DNA of 64,000 bases, taken from assembly GCA_003280245.1 (NCBI GenBank), contig QCFN01000003.1, positions 29,139-93,138 of the forward strand, in the 5' to 3' direction. Made by a program: the position numbers and the translations under genes. The first letter of the stretch is position 1; each line of letters starts with the position of its first letter. Below are positions 8,314 to 16,872 of the stretch, piece by piece. The notes under the pieces were generated by a model, which searched no databases, was not told where the DNA came from, and saw only the letters and a list, made by a program, of their open reading frames with translations. The DNA is from Prochlorococcus sp. AG-363-J23 (lineage in GTDB: Bacteria; Cyanobacteriota; Cyanobacteriia; PCC-6307; Cyanobiaceae).

Positions 8314-9554
8314 TTACTTGCTCCAAAGTTCGAATTTTCGAGAATTAAATCTGCTAATGCGAAACTCGCTGTGAAGGCAGGAGATATTGCATTAAGCACA
8401 TGAGTTGAGCTTACTCCTTCCCTAACCAAAAAGTCCTGAATTAATTTCCCTTGAGCCTGATCATAAAGTTGGGGCCTTATTCCCACTTTTTTGCACTCGA
8501 TCAAATGCTCACTTTTTAGGGATGGCGCTAATTTTTGCGCAGCTTGTAGAAAGAAAGGTTTTATGCCCTGGATGCCTTGCTCAATTGCATATCTTCTAAA
8601 GCCATTTGAGTCTTTCCATAGCTGTCTGGAAATATGACCGAGAAAATTCATAGCCATTAATGGCTCAATACCATTGAAATCATAATAGTTTTCACGACCC
8701 CAGGCAGGTATGGCGGTTGGTCCAAGATAAGTATTGCCATCTAAATTTGGGGAAATATGAATGCCTAGAAATGGTAAATCTAAGTCTGGAACAGGATATA
8801 GGTTTGTTTGAAAATTGATTGGTGCGTTTGAATCCAGCTTCCAATAAAGACCTTTAAAGGGCAATAGAGTTAAGTTATCTCCAACATCAAAGCTTTTGGC
8901 TACTCGGTCAGCATGCAAGCCAGCAGTATTGAATAAGTGTCCATAATGTAATTCAATTGTTTTTTTTTGCGATATATCGTTATTGTCTAATCTGAGATAT
9001 TTTTTTTTAACTTCGATATTACTGATTTTGTAACCGAGATTAAAACGGACATTGTCTCGCTGTAAATCACTAGCAAGTGCTTTTAATATCTCCATGGGTT
9101 TGACAACGCAAGTATTCGGACTCCACAAGGCTCGTCCTGTTGAGGTTCTTCCATAAGGTACTTTGCTATAAAATTCTTGCTCATTAATTAGGTAGACTTC
9201 AGCACCATTTTTAATTCCTCTATTGAGTAAAACATCTAACTGGTCATCAAACTTTGGATCTTGCGGTGTGATGACCTTCCCACACTCGAGAATATCTAGA
9301 CCTTTTTTTTGGCACCATTGCTTTAATCTTTTTGCGCCATTAATACAAACCTTGGCTTTGAGACTGTTAGGAGGATAATAAATACCAGCATGTAATATTC
9401 CACTATTGCGACCAGAACTGTGGAGACCAATTTGATTTTCTTTATCTATTATTTCAATCGAGATGTTAGGATTTTTTTGTTTTAATTGATGTGCTATGGC
9501 TAGGCCGACCATTCCACAACCAATAATTGCAATGTCTGTGACTTGCTTATTCAT
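8310..9554 (-). CDS. lhgO: L-2-hydroxyglutarate oxidase-family FAD enzyme
   Basis: 414 residues. The N-terminal FAD-binding motif is IIGCGMVGLAIAHQL (GxGxxG at 12-17). The segment SSGRNSGILHAGIYYPP (46-62) is diagnostic of the LhgO/YgaF branch of DAO-type oxidoreductases. The family oxidises L-2-hydroxyglutarate to 2-oxoglutarate and passes electrons to quinone or oxygen. A metabolic repair enzyme is unexpected inside a sugar operon, yet it overlaps the epimerase by 4 bases and follows the WlbA/WbpB-like dehydrogenase by 4 bases. That dehydrogenase family can recycle NADH by reducing 2-oxoglutarate to 2-hydroxyglutarate, so this enzyme may regenerate 2-oxoglutarate. Family is clear; the operon role is inferred. 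Confidence 0.82.
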   Translation of the reverse strand: MNKQVTDIAIIGCGMVGLAIAHQLKQKNPNISIEIIDKENQIGLHSSGRNSGILHAGIYYPPNSLKAKVCINGAKRLKQWCQKKGLDILECGKVITPQDPKFDDQLDVLLNRGIKNGAEVYLINEQEFYSKVPYGRTSTGRALWSPNTCVVKPMEILKALASDLQRDNVRFNLGYKISNIEVKKKYLRLDNNDISQKKTIELHYGHLFNTAGLHADRVAKSFDVGDNLTLLPFKGLYWKLDSNAPINFQTNLYPVPDLDLPFLGIHISPNLDGNTYLGPTAIPAWGRENYYDFNGIEPLMAMNFLGHISRQLWKDSNGFRRYAIEQGIQGIKPFFLQAAQKLAPSLKSEHLIECKKVGIRPQLYDQAQGKLIQDFLVREGVSSTHVLNAISPAFTASFALADLILENSNFGASK

Positions 9555-9558
9555 ATCA

Positions 9559-10668
9559 TCAATTATTCTCTAAAGGCAAATCTATAATTCTCTTTTCTTG
9601 TGCTGATTTGTAAGAAGCAATAAGAATTTCTAAGCTTCTCAATCCTTCATTTCCATCACATAGAGCCACATCTTTCCCTTCCATTACATCCAGCATATTT
9701 TTATAGTAACCAGGATGTCCGAAACCATATACACTTGTAGTTAAATAACTAGCTTTATCGATTAGCTTGTCATCATCACTATTATCTGAAAATTCCCAAT
9801 GCTCGATTTGATTGACAGCTTGGCCGCCAATTTTTACTGTTCCTTTATCACCTAATAATGTTATGGAACCTTCTAAGTTTTCTGGGTAAGTCAACATTGT
9901 TACAGCCATAGTTCCAAGAGTTCCACTTTTCCATCGCAATTGCATTGCAGCAGTATCCTCTACTTCAATTTTTCGACCAAGAGTAGCGATTGATGCACTC
10001 ACACTTGCAACAGGGCCTATTAACCAATCAAGCAAATCTACATAATGACTTGCCTGATTCATTAGTGCACCGCCATCAAATTCCCAGGTGCCACGCCAGT
10101 CATCTTGGTCGTAATAACTTTGTGGTCTATGCCAGAAAACATTGACAGTAACCATTGCTAGCTTGCCAAATCTTTTTTTTGCAAGTTGCTTTTTAACTAA
10201 TTGAAGAGTGCTATTAAAACGATTTTGTTTTACTACAAAGAGATGAACATCATTTTTTTTACAGGCTTCTACCATTTTTAGCCCATCTTCCCATTTTGTA
10301 GCCATTGGCTTTTCTGTACAGACAGAAATCCCTTTTCCTGCAGCTGCGATAACTTGTTTTGCATGCATTCCACTAGGAGTGGTAAGAACTATTAGATCTA
10401 TATTGATTAGCTTTTTATCTATACTTTCCAGTAATTTATCATAACTTGTATAACATTCAGGATTTTTTCTTTCTAATGCTTTTGCCTCGTTTAGCTCTTC
10501 TCTTGCTAGCAATTTCGCCTCTTCTAGTCTCTTTGCATTTGTATCGCATATAGCCACTAAGTTAGTTCTATCACTATAAATATTTATAGATTTAATATGA
10601 TTCTTGCTGATCCTTCCGCAACCAACGAGAGCTATATTTATTCTTCTCATATTGATTTTTTTTGCCAT
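9559..10668 (-). CDS. Gfo/Idh/MocA oxidoreductase, WlbA/WbpB-like UDP-GlcNAcA 3-dehydrogenase
   Basis: 369 residues from ATG 10668; an internal ATG at residue 7 (MRRINIALVGCGR) is an equally good start. The NAD motif is GCGRIS at 16-21, the catalytic lysine lies in EKP (119-121), and a conserved His208 is in NQASHYVDLLDW. The segment RGTWEFDGGALMNQASHY resembles what I recall of B. pertussis WlbA. That enzyme oxidises C3 of UDP-GlcNAcA, with NADH reoxidised by 2-oxoglutarate in at least some family members. It lies between the 6-dehydrogenase (6-base gap) and the hydroxyglutarate oxidase (4-base gap). The family is certain; the exact substrate rests on resemblance and context. Confidence 0.72.
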   Translation of the reverse strand: MAKKINMRRINIALVGCGRISKNHIKSINIYSDRTNLVAICDTNAKRLEEAKLLAREELNEAKALERKNPECYTSYDKLLESIDKKLINIDLIVLTTPSGMHAKQVIAAAGKGISVCTEKPMATKWEDGLKMVEACKKNDVHLFVVKQNRFNSTLQLVKKQLAKKRFGKLAMVTVNVFWHRPQSYYDQDDWRGTWEFDGGALMNQASHYVDLLDWLIGPVASVSASIATLGRKIEVEDTAAMQLRWKSGTLGTMAVTMLTYPENLEGSITLLGDKGTVKIGGQAVNQIEHWEFSDNSDDDKLIDKASYLTTSVYGFGHPGYYKNMLDVMEGKDVALCDGNEGLRSLEILIASYKSAQEKRIIDLPLENN

Positions 10669-10674
10669 ATAAAA

Positions 10675-12030
10675 TTATGCGCGGATTACTTTCAATGATT
10701 GCTCAAATCTTCCTCGAGTATCAATAATTAACTCACTATAATCTTTAATTAATTGATAATCAAATGAATCGTGATCTGTAGCTAGGATAACGGCATCATA
10801 TGTTGCAAGTATGTTTTTGCTAATCTTTTCGCTTTGTAGAGGAAAGCTATATAGCCGCATTTGTGGAAAGCTTGGAAAGAAGGGATCGCTGTAACTTAAA
10901 TCAGCACCTTTTTTTTGTAGTAACTTCATGATTTCAACGGATGGTGATTCGCGCATATCATCAATATTTTTCTTATAAGCTATTCCTAGGACAAGAATTT
11001 TACTACCTTTCAGTGGCTTACCAGCTTCATTAAGTGCATCTCCAGTTTTTTGAACGACATAGCTTGGCATCGCAGTATTAATTTCACCAGCTAATTCAAT
11101 AAAGCGGGTATGCATGCCAAATTCTCTTGCTTTCCAAGTTAAATAAAAGGGGTCAATAGGGATGCAGTGGCCTCCTAGTCCTGGACCAGGGTAATAAGGA
11201 ACAAAGCCAAATGGTTTTGTTGCAGCGGCTCTAATCACTTCATGCAAATCAATACCCATTCTTTCGGCTAATGGTTTTAATTCGTTCATTAATCCAATAT
11301 TTACTGCTCTATGAATATTTTCAACCAATTTTGTCATTTCAGCAGTTCGAGTAGAACTGACAGGGATGACCGTTTTAATTGCTTTTTCATACAGAGAAAT
11401 TCCAATCTCTTTGCATTGAGGCGTAGAGCCTCCAATGACTTTAGGAATTGTAAACGTGTTGTAGTTCAAATTCCCAGGATCTTCTCTTTCAGGTGAATAA
11501 ACTAGGAAAAAAGTTTCTCCAATTTCAAATCCAATATTTTCTAGAAATGGTTTAAGAACTTCGTCAGTAGTACCTGGATATGTAGTACTTTCGAGGCTTA
11601 ATATTTGTCCTTTACGGAAATAATCCCTTAATTGATTCATTGTAGCCTGAATAAAGCTAAGATCTGGTTCTCTATATTGATTAAGTGGTGTTGGAACGCA
11701 AAGAATTAGAGCATCGGCATCCTTTGCTCTCTCAAAATTTGTATCAGCTAGAAGCCTCTTTGTCTTGATTAACTTTTCAAGACGCACGCTTTTGATATGT
11801 TGTATGTAACTCTTTCCACTATTAATTAAATCTACTTTTTGAGAATCAATATCTAGGCCCAAAACTTGGAAACCAGCTTCTGCATAGGTCAATGATAAGG
11901 GTAGGCCTACATAACCTAGTCCAACAATTGCTATAAGTGAATCTTTCTTCTGAAGATTTTCTAACAGAATCTTTTGATATTTTGAGTTGACTTTTGATTG
12001 CATCGATTGTTTTGTTGGTTTAGGATTCAA
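10675..12030 (-). CDS. UDP-sugar 6-dehydrogenase (WbpA-like, UDP-GlcNAc to UDP-GlcNAcA)
   Basis: 451 residues. The N-terminal NAD domain has GLGYVGLP at 37-44. The catalytic Cys289 is in [14 protein letters not shown], the signature of the UDP-glucose/GDP-mannose dehydrogenase family, and the C-terminal UDP-binding domain is present. The [11 protein letters not shown] form is typical of the UDP-N-acetyl-hexosamine branch (WbpA/WecC) rather than UDP-glucose dehydrogenase. It oxidises C6 to a carboxylate using two NAD+, the first committed step of the island. An alternative start is Met10. About 250 bases upstream separate it from the acetyltransferase gene, leaving room for its own promoter. 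Confidence 0.82.
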   Translation of the reverse strand: MNPKPTKQSMQSKVNSKYQKILLENLQKKDSLIAIVGLGYVGLPLSLTYAEAGFQVLGLDIDSQKVDLINSGKSYIQHIKSVRLEKLIKTKRLLADTNFERAKDADALILCVPTPLNQYREPDLSFIQATMNQLRDYFRKGQILSLESTTYPGTTDEVLKPFLENIGFEIGETFFLVYSPEREDPGNLNYNTFTIPKVIGGSTPQCKEIGISLYEKAIKTVIPVSSTRTAEMTKLVENIHRAVNIGLMNELKPLAERMGIDLHEVIRAAATKPFGFVPYYPGPGLGGHCIPIDPFYLTWKAREFGMHTRFIELAGEINTAMPSYVVQKTGDALNEAGKPLKGSKILVLGIAYKKNIDDMRESPSVEIMKLLQKKGADLSYSDPFFPSFPQMRLYSFPLQSEKISKNILATYDAVILATDHDSFDYQLIKDYSELIIDTRGRFEQSLKVIRA

Positions 12031-12281
12031 GCCACATTGAATGGTTGGTTAAGGCCTTTAGTGATCAAGCCTTGACGTCCTTGATCTTTTCCTTAGTCTG
12101 ATACTAATGCTGTTAGCTTAAAGCCTAAAGACTGATAAATTTAATATATTAGTTTACCAAGATATATAAAGGGTTAGAATTAAATCCTGAACTTTTTGAC
12201 CTAATCTCTATTAAAGGAGTAAATCTCTGATGATTTTCAGGAGAAGAAGTTGCTAGAAATATTTGATAAGATCGCTTCACT
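12031..12281. other. Intergenic spacer inside the sugar island
   Basis: 251 AT-rich bases without a gene. GATCAAG (12063-12069) and CTTGATC (12080-12086) form a 7-bp inverted repeat whose loop contains the palindrome GACGTC, just upstream of the 6-dehydrogenase start. On the leftward strand this could be a regulatory site or a weak transcript hairpin; no -10/-35 was identified with confidence. Confidence 0.35.
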
Positions 12282-12881
12282 TCATTTTTTGTGTGTAATA
12301 GTTTCACCATTAAGTTGATAAGTTTCACCTGTATTTGGACACTTCCATAGTCCTTTACCTCTCAAGGGTAGTTCTATTCTATTGCCATAAGAACTCATCC
12401 ATCCTATCTGCCGCGCAGGTACTCCAGTCATTAAGGCATAAGACTTCACGTCTCTTGTTATTACAGCACCTGCTCCAATAAACGCGAATGAATCAACAAT
12501 CACTCCACAGATGATGGTTGAATTTGCTCCTAAGGTGGCACCTCTTTTGATTAATGTAGTGCGGTATTCGGCTTTCCTATTAATTTGAGATCTTGGATTA
12601 TATACGTTTGTAAAAACCATACTAGGCCCACAAAAGACATCATCTTCAATAATAATGTTATCGTATATAGATACATTGTTCTGGATTTTTACATTATTCC
12701 CTATGCGCACAGTATTCGCTATAAAAACATTTTGGCCAATCTTGCAGTCATTTCCAATCTCTGCTCCAGAACATATGTGACTCCAGTGCCAAATCTTTGT
12801 ATTTTTACCTATGGTTGCTCCAGGATCTATAATTGCGGTAGCATGTTTTTCCATTGCATTTAATTTTCCCTGATAATTCAT
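12282..12881 (-). CDS. WbpD/WlbB-like UDP-amino-sugar N-acetyltransferase
   Basis: 199 residues built almost entirely of left-handed beta-helix hexapeptide repeats (such as [24 protein letters not shown]). The N-terminal pattern of [19 protein letters not shown] and the middle [19 protein letters not shown] match WbpD/WlbB, which acetylate the 3-amino group of UDP-2-acetamido-3-amino-2,3-dideoxy-glucuronic acid with acetyl-CoA. The C-terminal [18 protein letters not shown] is also typical. An internal Met10 (MEKHATAI) may be the true start. The presence of this enzyme is the best single indicator that the island makes a 2,3-diacetamido uronic acid. Confidence 0.83.
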   Translation of the reverse strand: MNYQGKLNAMEKHATAIIDPGATIGKNTKIWHWSHICSGAEIGNDCKIGQNVFIANTVRIGNNVKIQNNVSIYDNIIIEDDVFCGPSMVFTNVYNPRSQINRKAEYRTTLIKRGATLGANSTIICGVIVDSFAFIGAGAVITRDVKSYALMTGVPARQIGWMSSYGNRIELPLRGKGLWKCPNTGETYQLNGETITHKK

Positions 12882-12940
12882 ATATTATACGTGAATACCA
12901 GCTTCTTTTTTTTTCTGATTTTTCTTAGAAGAAGCTTAAG

Positions 12941-14743
12941 CTAGAAGATTGTATTTAAATTAGAAATGAATGTATCTGTTGATGGCATGCTATCTTGATA
13001 ACTTTTATCTTGGATAATATAATCAACAAGCAGTATTGGCCTAATTAAATCATTAATTGGAGGGAAAAGACAGTGACCTGATAAAACATTATATATATCA
13101 CTATGAGGCTTGCTAAGATCAAACACTAACGAGAGGGGATTGTATATAACTGCTCCATCTCCTGCTGCTAAAGGGATCTTCTCTAGCTTGCAAATAAGAT
13201 TGTTAGGACTCTCACTATATGTATCTTTGGATAATAGAGTACTTGTTTGTGTCTGATCAAAACTATGTGGATATTTTATTGACTCAAGATACATTGGCGT
13301 TTCAGTATGTCTGGTTAATGGCGCTGGAATTGCAATTGATGTTGATGTTCCATGAGCTTTTAAAGGAATGATTAATGCGCAAATAGTATTGTGAGAATCA
13401 TTATGTCTACTTAAATAGTAGCCAGATATATCTACAAAATGTCTTATTCTTGAGATCACTATATATTCACTATTGATCATTTCATTGTCTAAACTGATTT
13501 GATCTTTGCTTAAGATGCTTGAGACGAGTCTTGATGCTTTGATAAGTCCTGAAACTAGCTTTTTGCTATTGAAAACACTGTTTATATATTTTAGATATGC
13601 TGAATCAATTTTCTCTAAATTACTAGCATTGATTGCAGTTCTTAAGGATTCTTGTTTAATAGATCCTGTTAAAGTTCTATAGCTAAAGTTCGAATTGCTT
13701 TTTGATATTGAGTTTAAAACTGAATTACTTGCTCGAACTAACTCTTCAGTACTAAGGATATCTTTTAGAATGGCTACTGGCGGTATTTTGGAATATTCAA
13801 CAAGTTTCGGTTTTAAGGTCAATGATTTTTTCAAATCAAAACTGTCTTGACTAACTTTAAGACTTTCTTTCTCCTGAGAATAATGTTCATATAGAATTCT
13901 ATGTTGTTCTTGCAGTGTATTTGGTAACTCCAATTTTGACATTTGCTCTGGAGTGAAGCCAGGAATAAAAACATATTCCGCATAATTTTTGAAAGGACCT
14001 TCTTTTCGGATTGCAGCTTTAACTTGCTTTTTTGAGAAGATATATCCTGCCTTTAATAGATTCGAAATTAGATTATTATGTTCTTTTATATCTGCATTTA
14101 ATTCCACCTGTAAACTGCTTAATCTATGTATTAGGCTTGATGAAAATAAACTTTTGCAAACATCTTCTTCTATTCCGTCAACATCAACTTTTATATGCAG
14201 TGGAGCATCTTTGGGAATTGATGAGATAGTAATCAAATGCTCAAGAGATATGCAGTAGATGGATCTTGTTTTCCTCTTCTTGTTTAATGGTGTTAAGTCT
14301 ACATTTTGATTTTTGCCAACCTGATTACAACTACCTCCTACTACTTCTTCGCTGAGATAAATGTCTGTAGTTTGATTTGCATATTTGCTTGAAATTGCGA
14401 CTGGCAAAGTTATTATCTTCTCTCTTTTTATGCCATTTAAATCTATATTTCGAAGTAGTTCTAAATAATTTAGTGGCTCTGGCTCAACTGATATAACTTT
14501 TTTTACATGAAATAATGATGCTGGCAGGCTATAAATCCCAATATTTGCTCCAATATCTATGAGCCATGAATCTTTAGATAATCTTTGCAACCATTCAATT
14601 GTTGTCGGCTCTTTTTTTAGAAATGTCTCAGCCCGCCATTTAACTAATCTATTTGTTTTATTGATATAGAATGTCCCGTAGGGAGGATATTCTATATTGC
14701 TGATTTTTGCTGCTGGTTTTGAATGCAATTCAAACTTCCTCAA
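12941..14743 (-). CDS. FkbM-family methyltransferase fused to a possible 2OG-Fe(II) oxygenase domain
   Basis: 600 residues. Residues about 1-265 are a FkbM-type SAM methyltransferase: motif I DIGANIGIYS (63-72), EPEP (87-90) after VISV, and KVDVDGIEEDV (185-195). FkbM proteins O-methylate sugars or similar acceptors. Residues about 310-600 are unlike any methyltransferase. They contain HND at 447-449, His547 or His557, and Arg568 before PILLVDY, in an order reminiscent of the HxD...H...R facial triad and 2-oxoglutarate site of the cupin-fold oxygenases, with GDGAVIYN (528-535) preceding the distal His as in prolyl-4-hydroxylase-like proteins. The second assignment is tentative. It is the first gene of the leftward island, so a sugar-modifying role is plausible. 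Confidence 0.65.
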   Translation of the reverse strand: MRKFELHSKPAAKISNIEYPPYGTFYINKTNRLVKWRAETFLKKEPTTIEWLQRLSKDSWLIDIGANIGIYSLPASLFHVKKVISVEPEPLNYLELLRNIDLNGIKREKIITLPVAISSKYANQTTDIYLSEEVVGGSCNQVGKNQNVDLTPLNKKRKTRSIYCISLEHLITISSIPKDAPLHIKVDVDGIEEDVCKSLFSSSLIHRLSSLQVELNADIKEHNNLISNLLKAGYIFSKKQVKAAIRKEGPFKNYAEYVFIPGFTPEQMSKLELPNTLQEQHRILYEHYSQEKESLKVSQDSFDLKKSLTLKPKLVEYSKIPPVAILKDILSTEELVRASNSVLNSISKSNSNFSYRTLTGSIKQESLRTAINASNLEKIDSAYLKYINSVFNSKKLVSGLIKASRLVSSILSKDQISLDNEMINSEYIVISRIRHFVDISGYYLSRHNDSHNTICALIIPLKAHGTSTSIAIPAPLTRHTETPMYLESIKYPHSFDQTQTSTLLSKDTYSESPNNLICKLEKIPLAAGDGAVIYNPLSLVFDLSKPHSDIYNVLSGHCLFPPINDLIRPILLVDYIIQDKSYQDSMPSTDTFISNLNTIF

Positions 14744-14854
14744 GCTTTTTTCATCTTTAACATTATATATTATTGTTATGATTGTTCTGAGGATATTTTT
14801 TTAAATTTTTAGGTAGTGTAGGGATAAGATTTTATTTTGAATACTTTTTCATTC

Positions 14855-15601
14855 TTATTCTTCTTCCGTATCTCCTAAAAATTCAATAATCTCTCTATCT
14901 TTTAGGTTTTGGGCCTTACCTGAAAGAATATTTTTGGGCTCGACTCCATTCGCTAAGTCTTGCAGATTTTTTTGTAATCCGATGATTTGATTTTCAAGCT
15001 GGTCAATTCGCTCCATAAGATTTCTGATCACATTTGCCTCTGCATCTGGAAGTGCTGAGTGAGCTAATGGATTAATGCGCACACCACTTTGATGGACTAC
15101 TCGCCCTGGAATGCCCACCACTGTGCTATTTGCTTCTACGTCTCTAACAACAACTGATCCAGCCCCAACTCTGGTATTGGTTCCGATATTAATCGCACCA
15201 AGTACTTTTGCTCCTGCGCCAATAACCACATTCTCTTCGAGCGTGGGGTGTCTTTTCCCATCTTCTTTTCCTGTGCCTCCAAGAGTTACGCCTTGATAAA
15301 GGAGGCAGCGATTTCCTATTTCAGCCGTTTCTCCTATTACTACTCCCATGCCATGATCAATAAATACGCCACATCCAATTTTCGCTCCTGGATGAATTTC
15401 TATTCCTGTAAGAGATCGATTGATTTGACTTAAAATTCTTGGGATAAGTGGAAGTTTTGAGCGCCACAGACGATTGCTAATTCTATGAAGAATTAGTGCT
15501 TGAAAGCCAGGATAGCAAAGGAGTATTTCTACTATTCCTTTGGCGGCTGGGTCACGTTCTTTGATGATAGCCAGGTCGGCCATTAACGCTTTAAGTATCA
15601 T
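14855..15601 (-). CDS. cysE: Serine O-acetyltransferase
   Basis: 248 residues from ATG. The N-terminal helical part (MADLAIIKERDPAAKG) is followed by hexapeptide beta-helix repeats. HPGAKIGCGVFIDHGMGVVIGETAEIG carries the His and Asp of the active site, and GVTLGGTGKEDGKRHPTL is the CysE signature. The enzyme transfers acetyl from acetyl-CoA to serine to make O-acetylserine, the carbon acceptor for cysteine synthesis. The C-terminal tail of about 75 residues after the helix contains a heptad-like segment (IRNLMERIDQLENQIIGLQ), probably a coiled coil, longer than in the E. coli enzyme's tail. It follows the GntR-type gene by 21 bases on the same strand, suggesting co-transcription. Confidence 0.93.
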   Translation of the reverse strand: MILKALMADLAIIKERDPAAKGIVEILLCYPGFQALILHRISNRLWRSKLPLIPRILSQINRSLTGIEIHPGAKIGCGVFIDHGMGVVIGETAEIGNRCLLYQGVTLGGTGKEDGKRHPTLEENVVIGAGAKVLGAINIGTNTRVGAGSVVVRDVEANSTVVGIPGRVVHQSGVRINPLAHSALPDAEANVIRNLMERIDQLENQIIGLQKNLQDLANGVEPKNILSGKAQNLKDREIIEFLGDTEEE

Positions 15602-15622
15602 ATTAGCAACTCGTAATTTGTC

Positions 15623-16612
15623 TTAAGTGTTTTGAAGACCTATTTCTTTGCGAAGTTGTTCAATAGTGTCACTACTTAAATAACTTTCTGCGCAATGAAG
15701 TTGAGGCATTCGCATTAACTGCGCTCGGTTTTGCCGTAGACTCTGCTCAACCAGTGGAAGGCTAGGTCGGTCACAAAGTACATGACTTGCAGCTCGGAGC
15801 AGTGCTAGTAGGCGACTTCCAACATCTGGGGTAGCAGTCATTAGGAGTAAATCATTCCCTCTCATGCTGTGCAGAATTACTTCAGCAGCTCTCAAAATGC
15901 CAGGACTAATACTTACAAGACCCACACAGCTCCCTGAACGAAGTTCTTTGAGCATAGTTAGTTCATTTCGAAAGTCGTTCAGATCGACCGCAATTGCGCG
16001 TACCTCATGTTTTTTAGCTAGCTCTTCTAAAGGTTGTAGGAAATAGCGACTGGTTACAACAGTGCCATTGCTAGAGCTCTCAATAACACTTTCTAGCTCT
16101 TCCATTGGCACAACTTCTACAGGAATATCCAGTTTTGGCTTTAGTTCTTCGGCAATGAGTAGTGATGCTCCTATGTCCTCTCTAGGTGTACTTACTAATA
16201 CTCTGGCTCCACATCTGAGCCGCCAATCTATTTCTCTGGTAAGGAGTTCTCGGGTTTGTTGCAGCGTGCAGCCTGCATTGAGTAGCCCATCCACGCATTT
16301 CCGCACTTCCTGGTCTAAGTCTGTGATGCCACGATTTCTGAAGTGGGGTGGATTTTTTAATTCCCTTGGTTTTTGTTGATCTCTGACATAAATACCTGAG
16401 CCAGCCATTGCCTCAACTACGCCATCGCTTTCTAGTTGCCTATAAACCTTGCTAATTGTGTTGCGATGTAGACCTGTTTGCATCGCAAGTTGCCTAGTAC
16501 TAGGTAATCGGTGGCCAGGAGGGTAGTGCCGAGCAGCAATTGCGAAGCAAATTTGGTTATACAGCTGAGTAGAAGCTGGTATATCGCTTTCTTGTTGTAT
16601 ATGGAATCGCAC
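15623..16612 (-). CDS. GntR-family transcriptional regulator with unassigned C-terminal domain
   Basis: 329 residues from a GTG start. Residues about 10-75 are a GntR winged helix-turn-helix: STQLYNQICFAIAARHYPPGHRLPSTRQLA, then RNTISKVYRQLESDGVVEAMAGSGIYV. The remaining 250 residues do not show the PLP-lysine of the MocR aminotransferase branch, nor an obvious UTRA or FCD domain. They contain Rossmann-like stretches (VLVSTPREDIGASLLIAEEL, VRAIAVDLNDF), so a ligand- or phosphate-binding periplasmic-like fold is possible. It lies 21 bases upstream of cysE on the same strand and might control it or other core genes; there is no direct evidence. Confidence 0.75.
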   Translation of the reverse strand: MRFHIQQESDIPASTQLYNQICFAIAARHYPPGHRLPSTRQLAMQTGLHRNTISKVYRQLESDGVVEAMAGSGIYVRDQQKPRELKNPPHFRNRGITDLDQEVRKCVDGLLNAGCTLQQTRELLTREIDWRLRCGARVLVSTPREDIGASLLIAEELKPKLDIPVEVVPMEELESVIESSSNGTVVTSRYFLQPLEELAKKHEVRAIAVDLNDFRNELTMLKELRSGSCVGLVSISPGILRAAEVILHSMRGNDLLLMTATPDVGSRLLALLRAASHVLCDRPSLPLVEQSLRQNRAQLMRMPQLHCAESYLSSDTIEQLRKEIGLQNT

Positions 16613-16872
16613 GCCAGTAGGCCAGGTTGCAATGCGGCTACCTTAAGGACATAAGGGGGCTGGTGCCAATCGAGTTTTTGTCCTATTCCGTTGTGACAGC
16701 TTCTAAAGCATTGCTATCACAGGATTGTTGTGTTTCTAGGTGTTAGCAAAAAGTTTTATTTTTTGAGATTAGGTGTATTTGGTTTTGGCTAGCAATTTAG
16801 TGATACCTGAAAAGCTCTATCTAGATTGAGCTGATGAAATAGTTCCTTTTTGTTAGGGATCTAATTATTCAA
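16613..16872. other. Intergenic region between the GntR gene and infC
   Basis: 260 bases upstream of the GntR-type gene and downstream of infC, both leftward. It is T-rich with no gene and no strong hairpin; it must contain the promoter of the GntR-cysE unit, but no clear boxes were found. Confidence 0.35.

Larger units (their letters stand above)
3492..14743 (-). other. Surface-sugar biosynthesis island (nine leftward genes)
   Basis: All nine genes point left, and the six between 4236 and 10668 overlap or lie within 6 bases of each other. By eye the island is more AT-rich than the flanking core genes (cysE, infC, gyrB). Gene families match the Bordetella wlb/wbm and Pseudomonas wbp sets for 2,3-diacetamido-2,3-dideoxy-hexuronic acids and their amides. 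The likely transcription order is FkbM-fusion, acetyltransferase, 6-dehydrogenase, 3-dehydrogenase, hydroxyglutarate oxidase, epimerase, aminotransferase, amidotransferase, deacetylase. Gaps of 251 and 59 bases separate the first three genes, so more than one promoter is possible. Confidence 0.7.
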
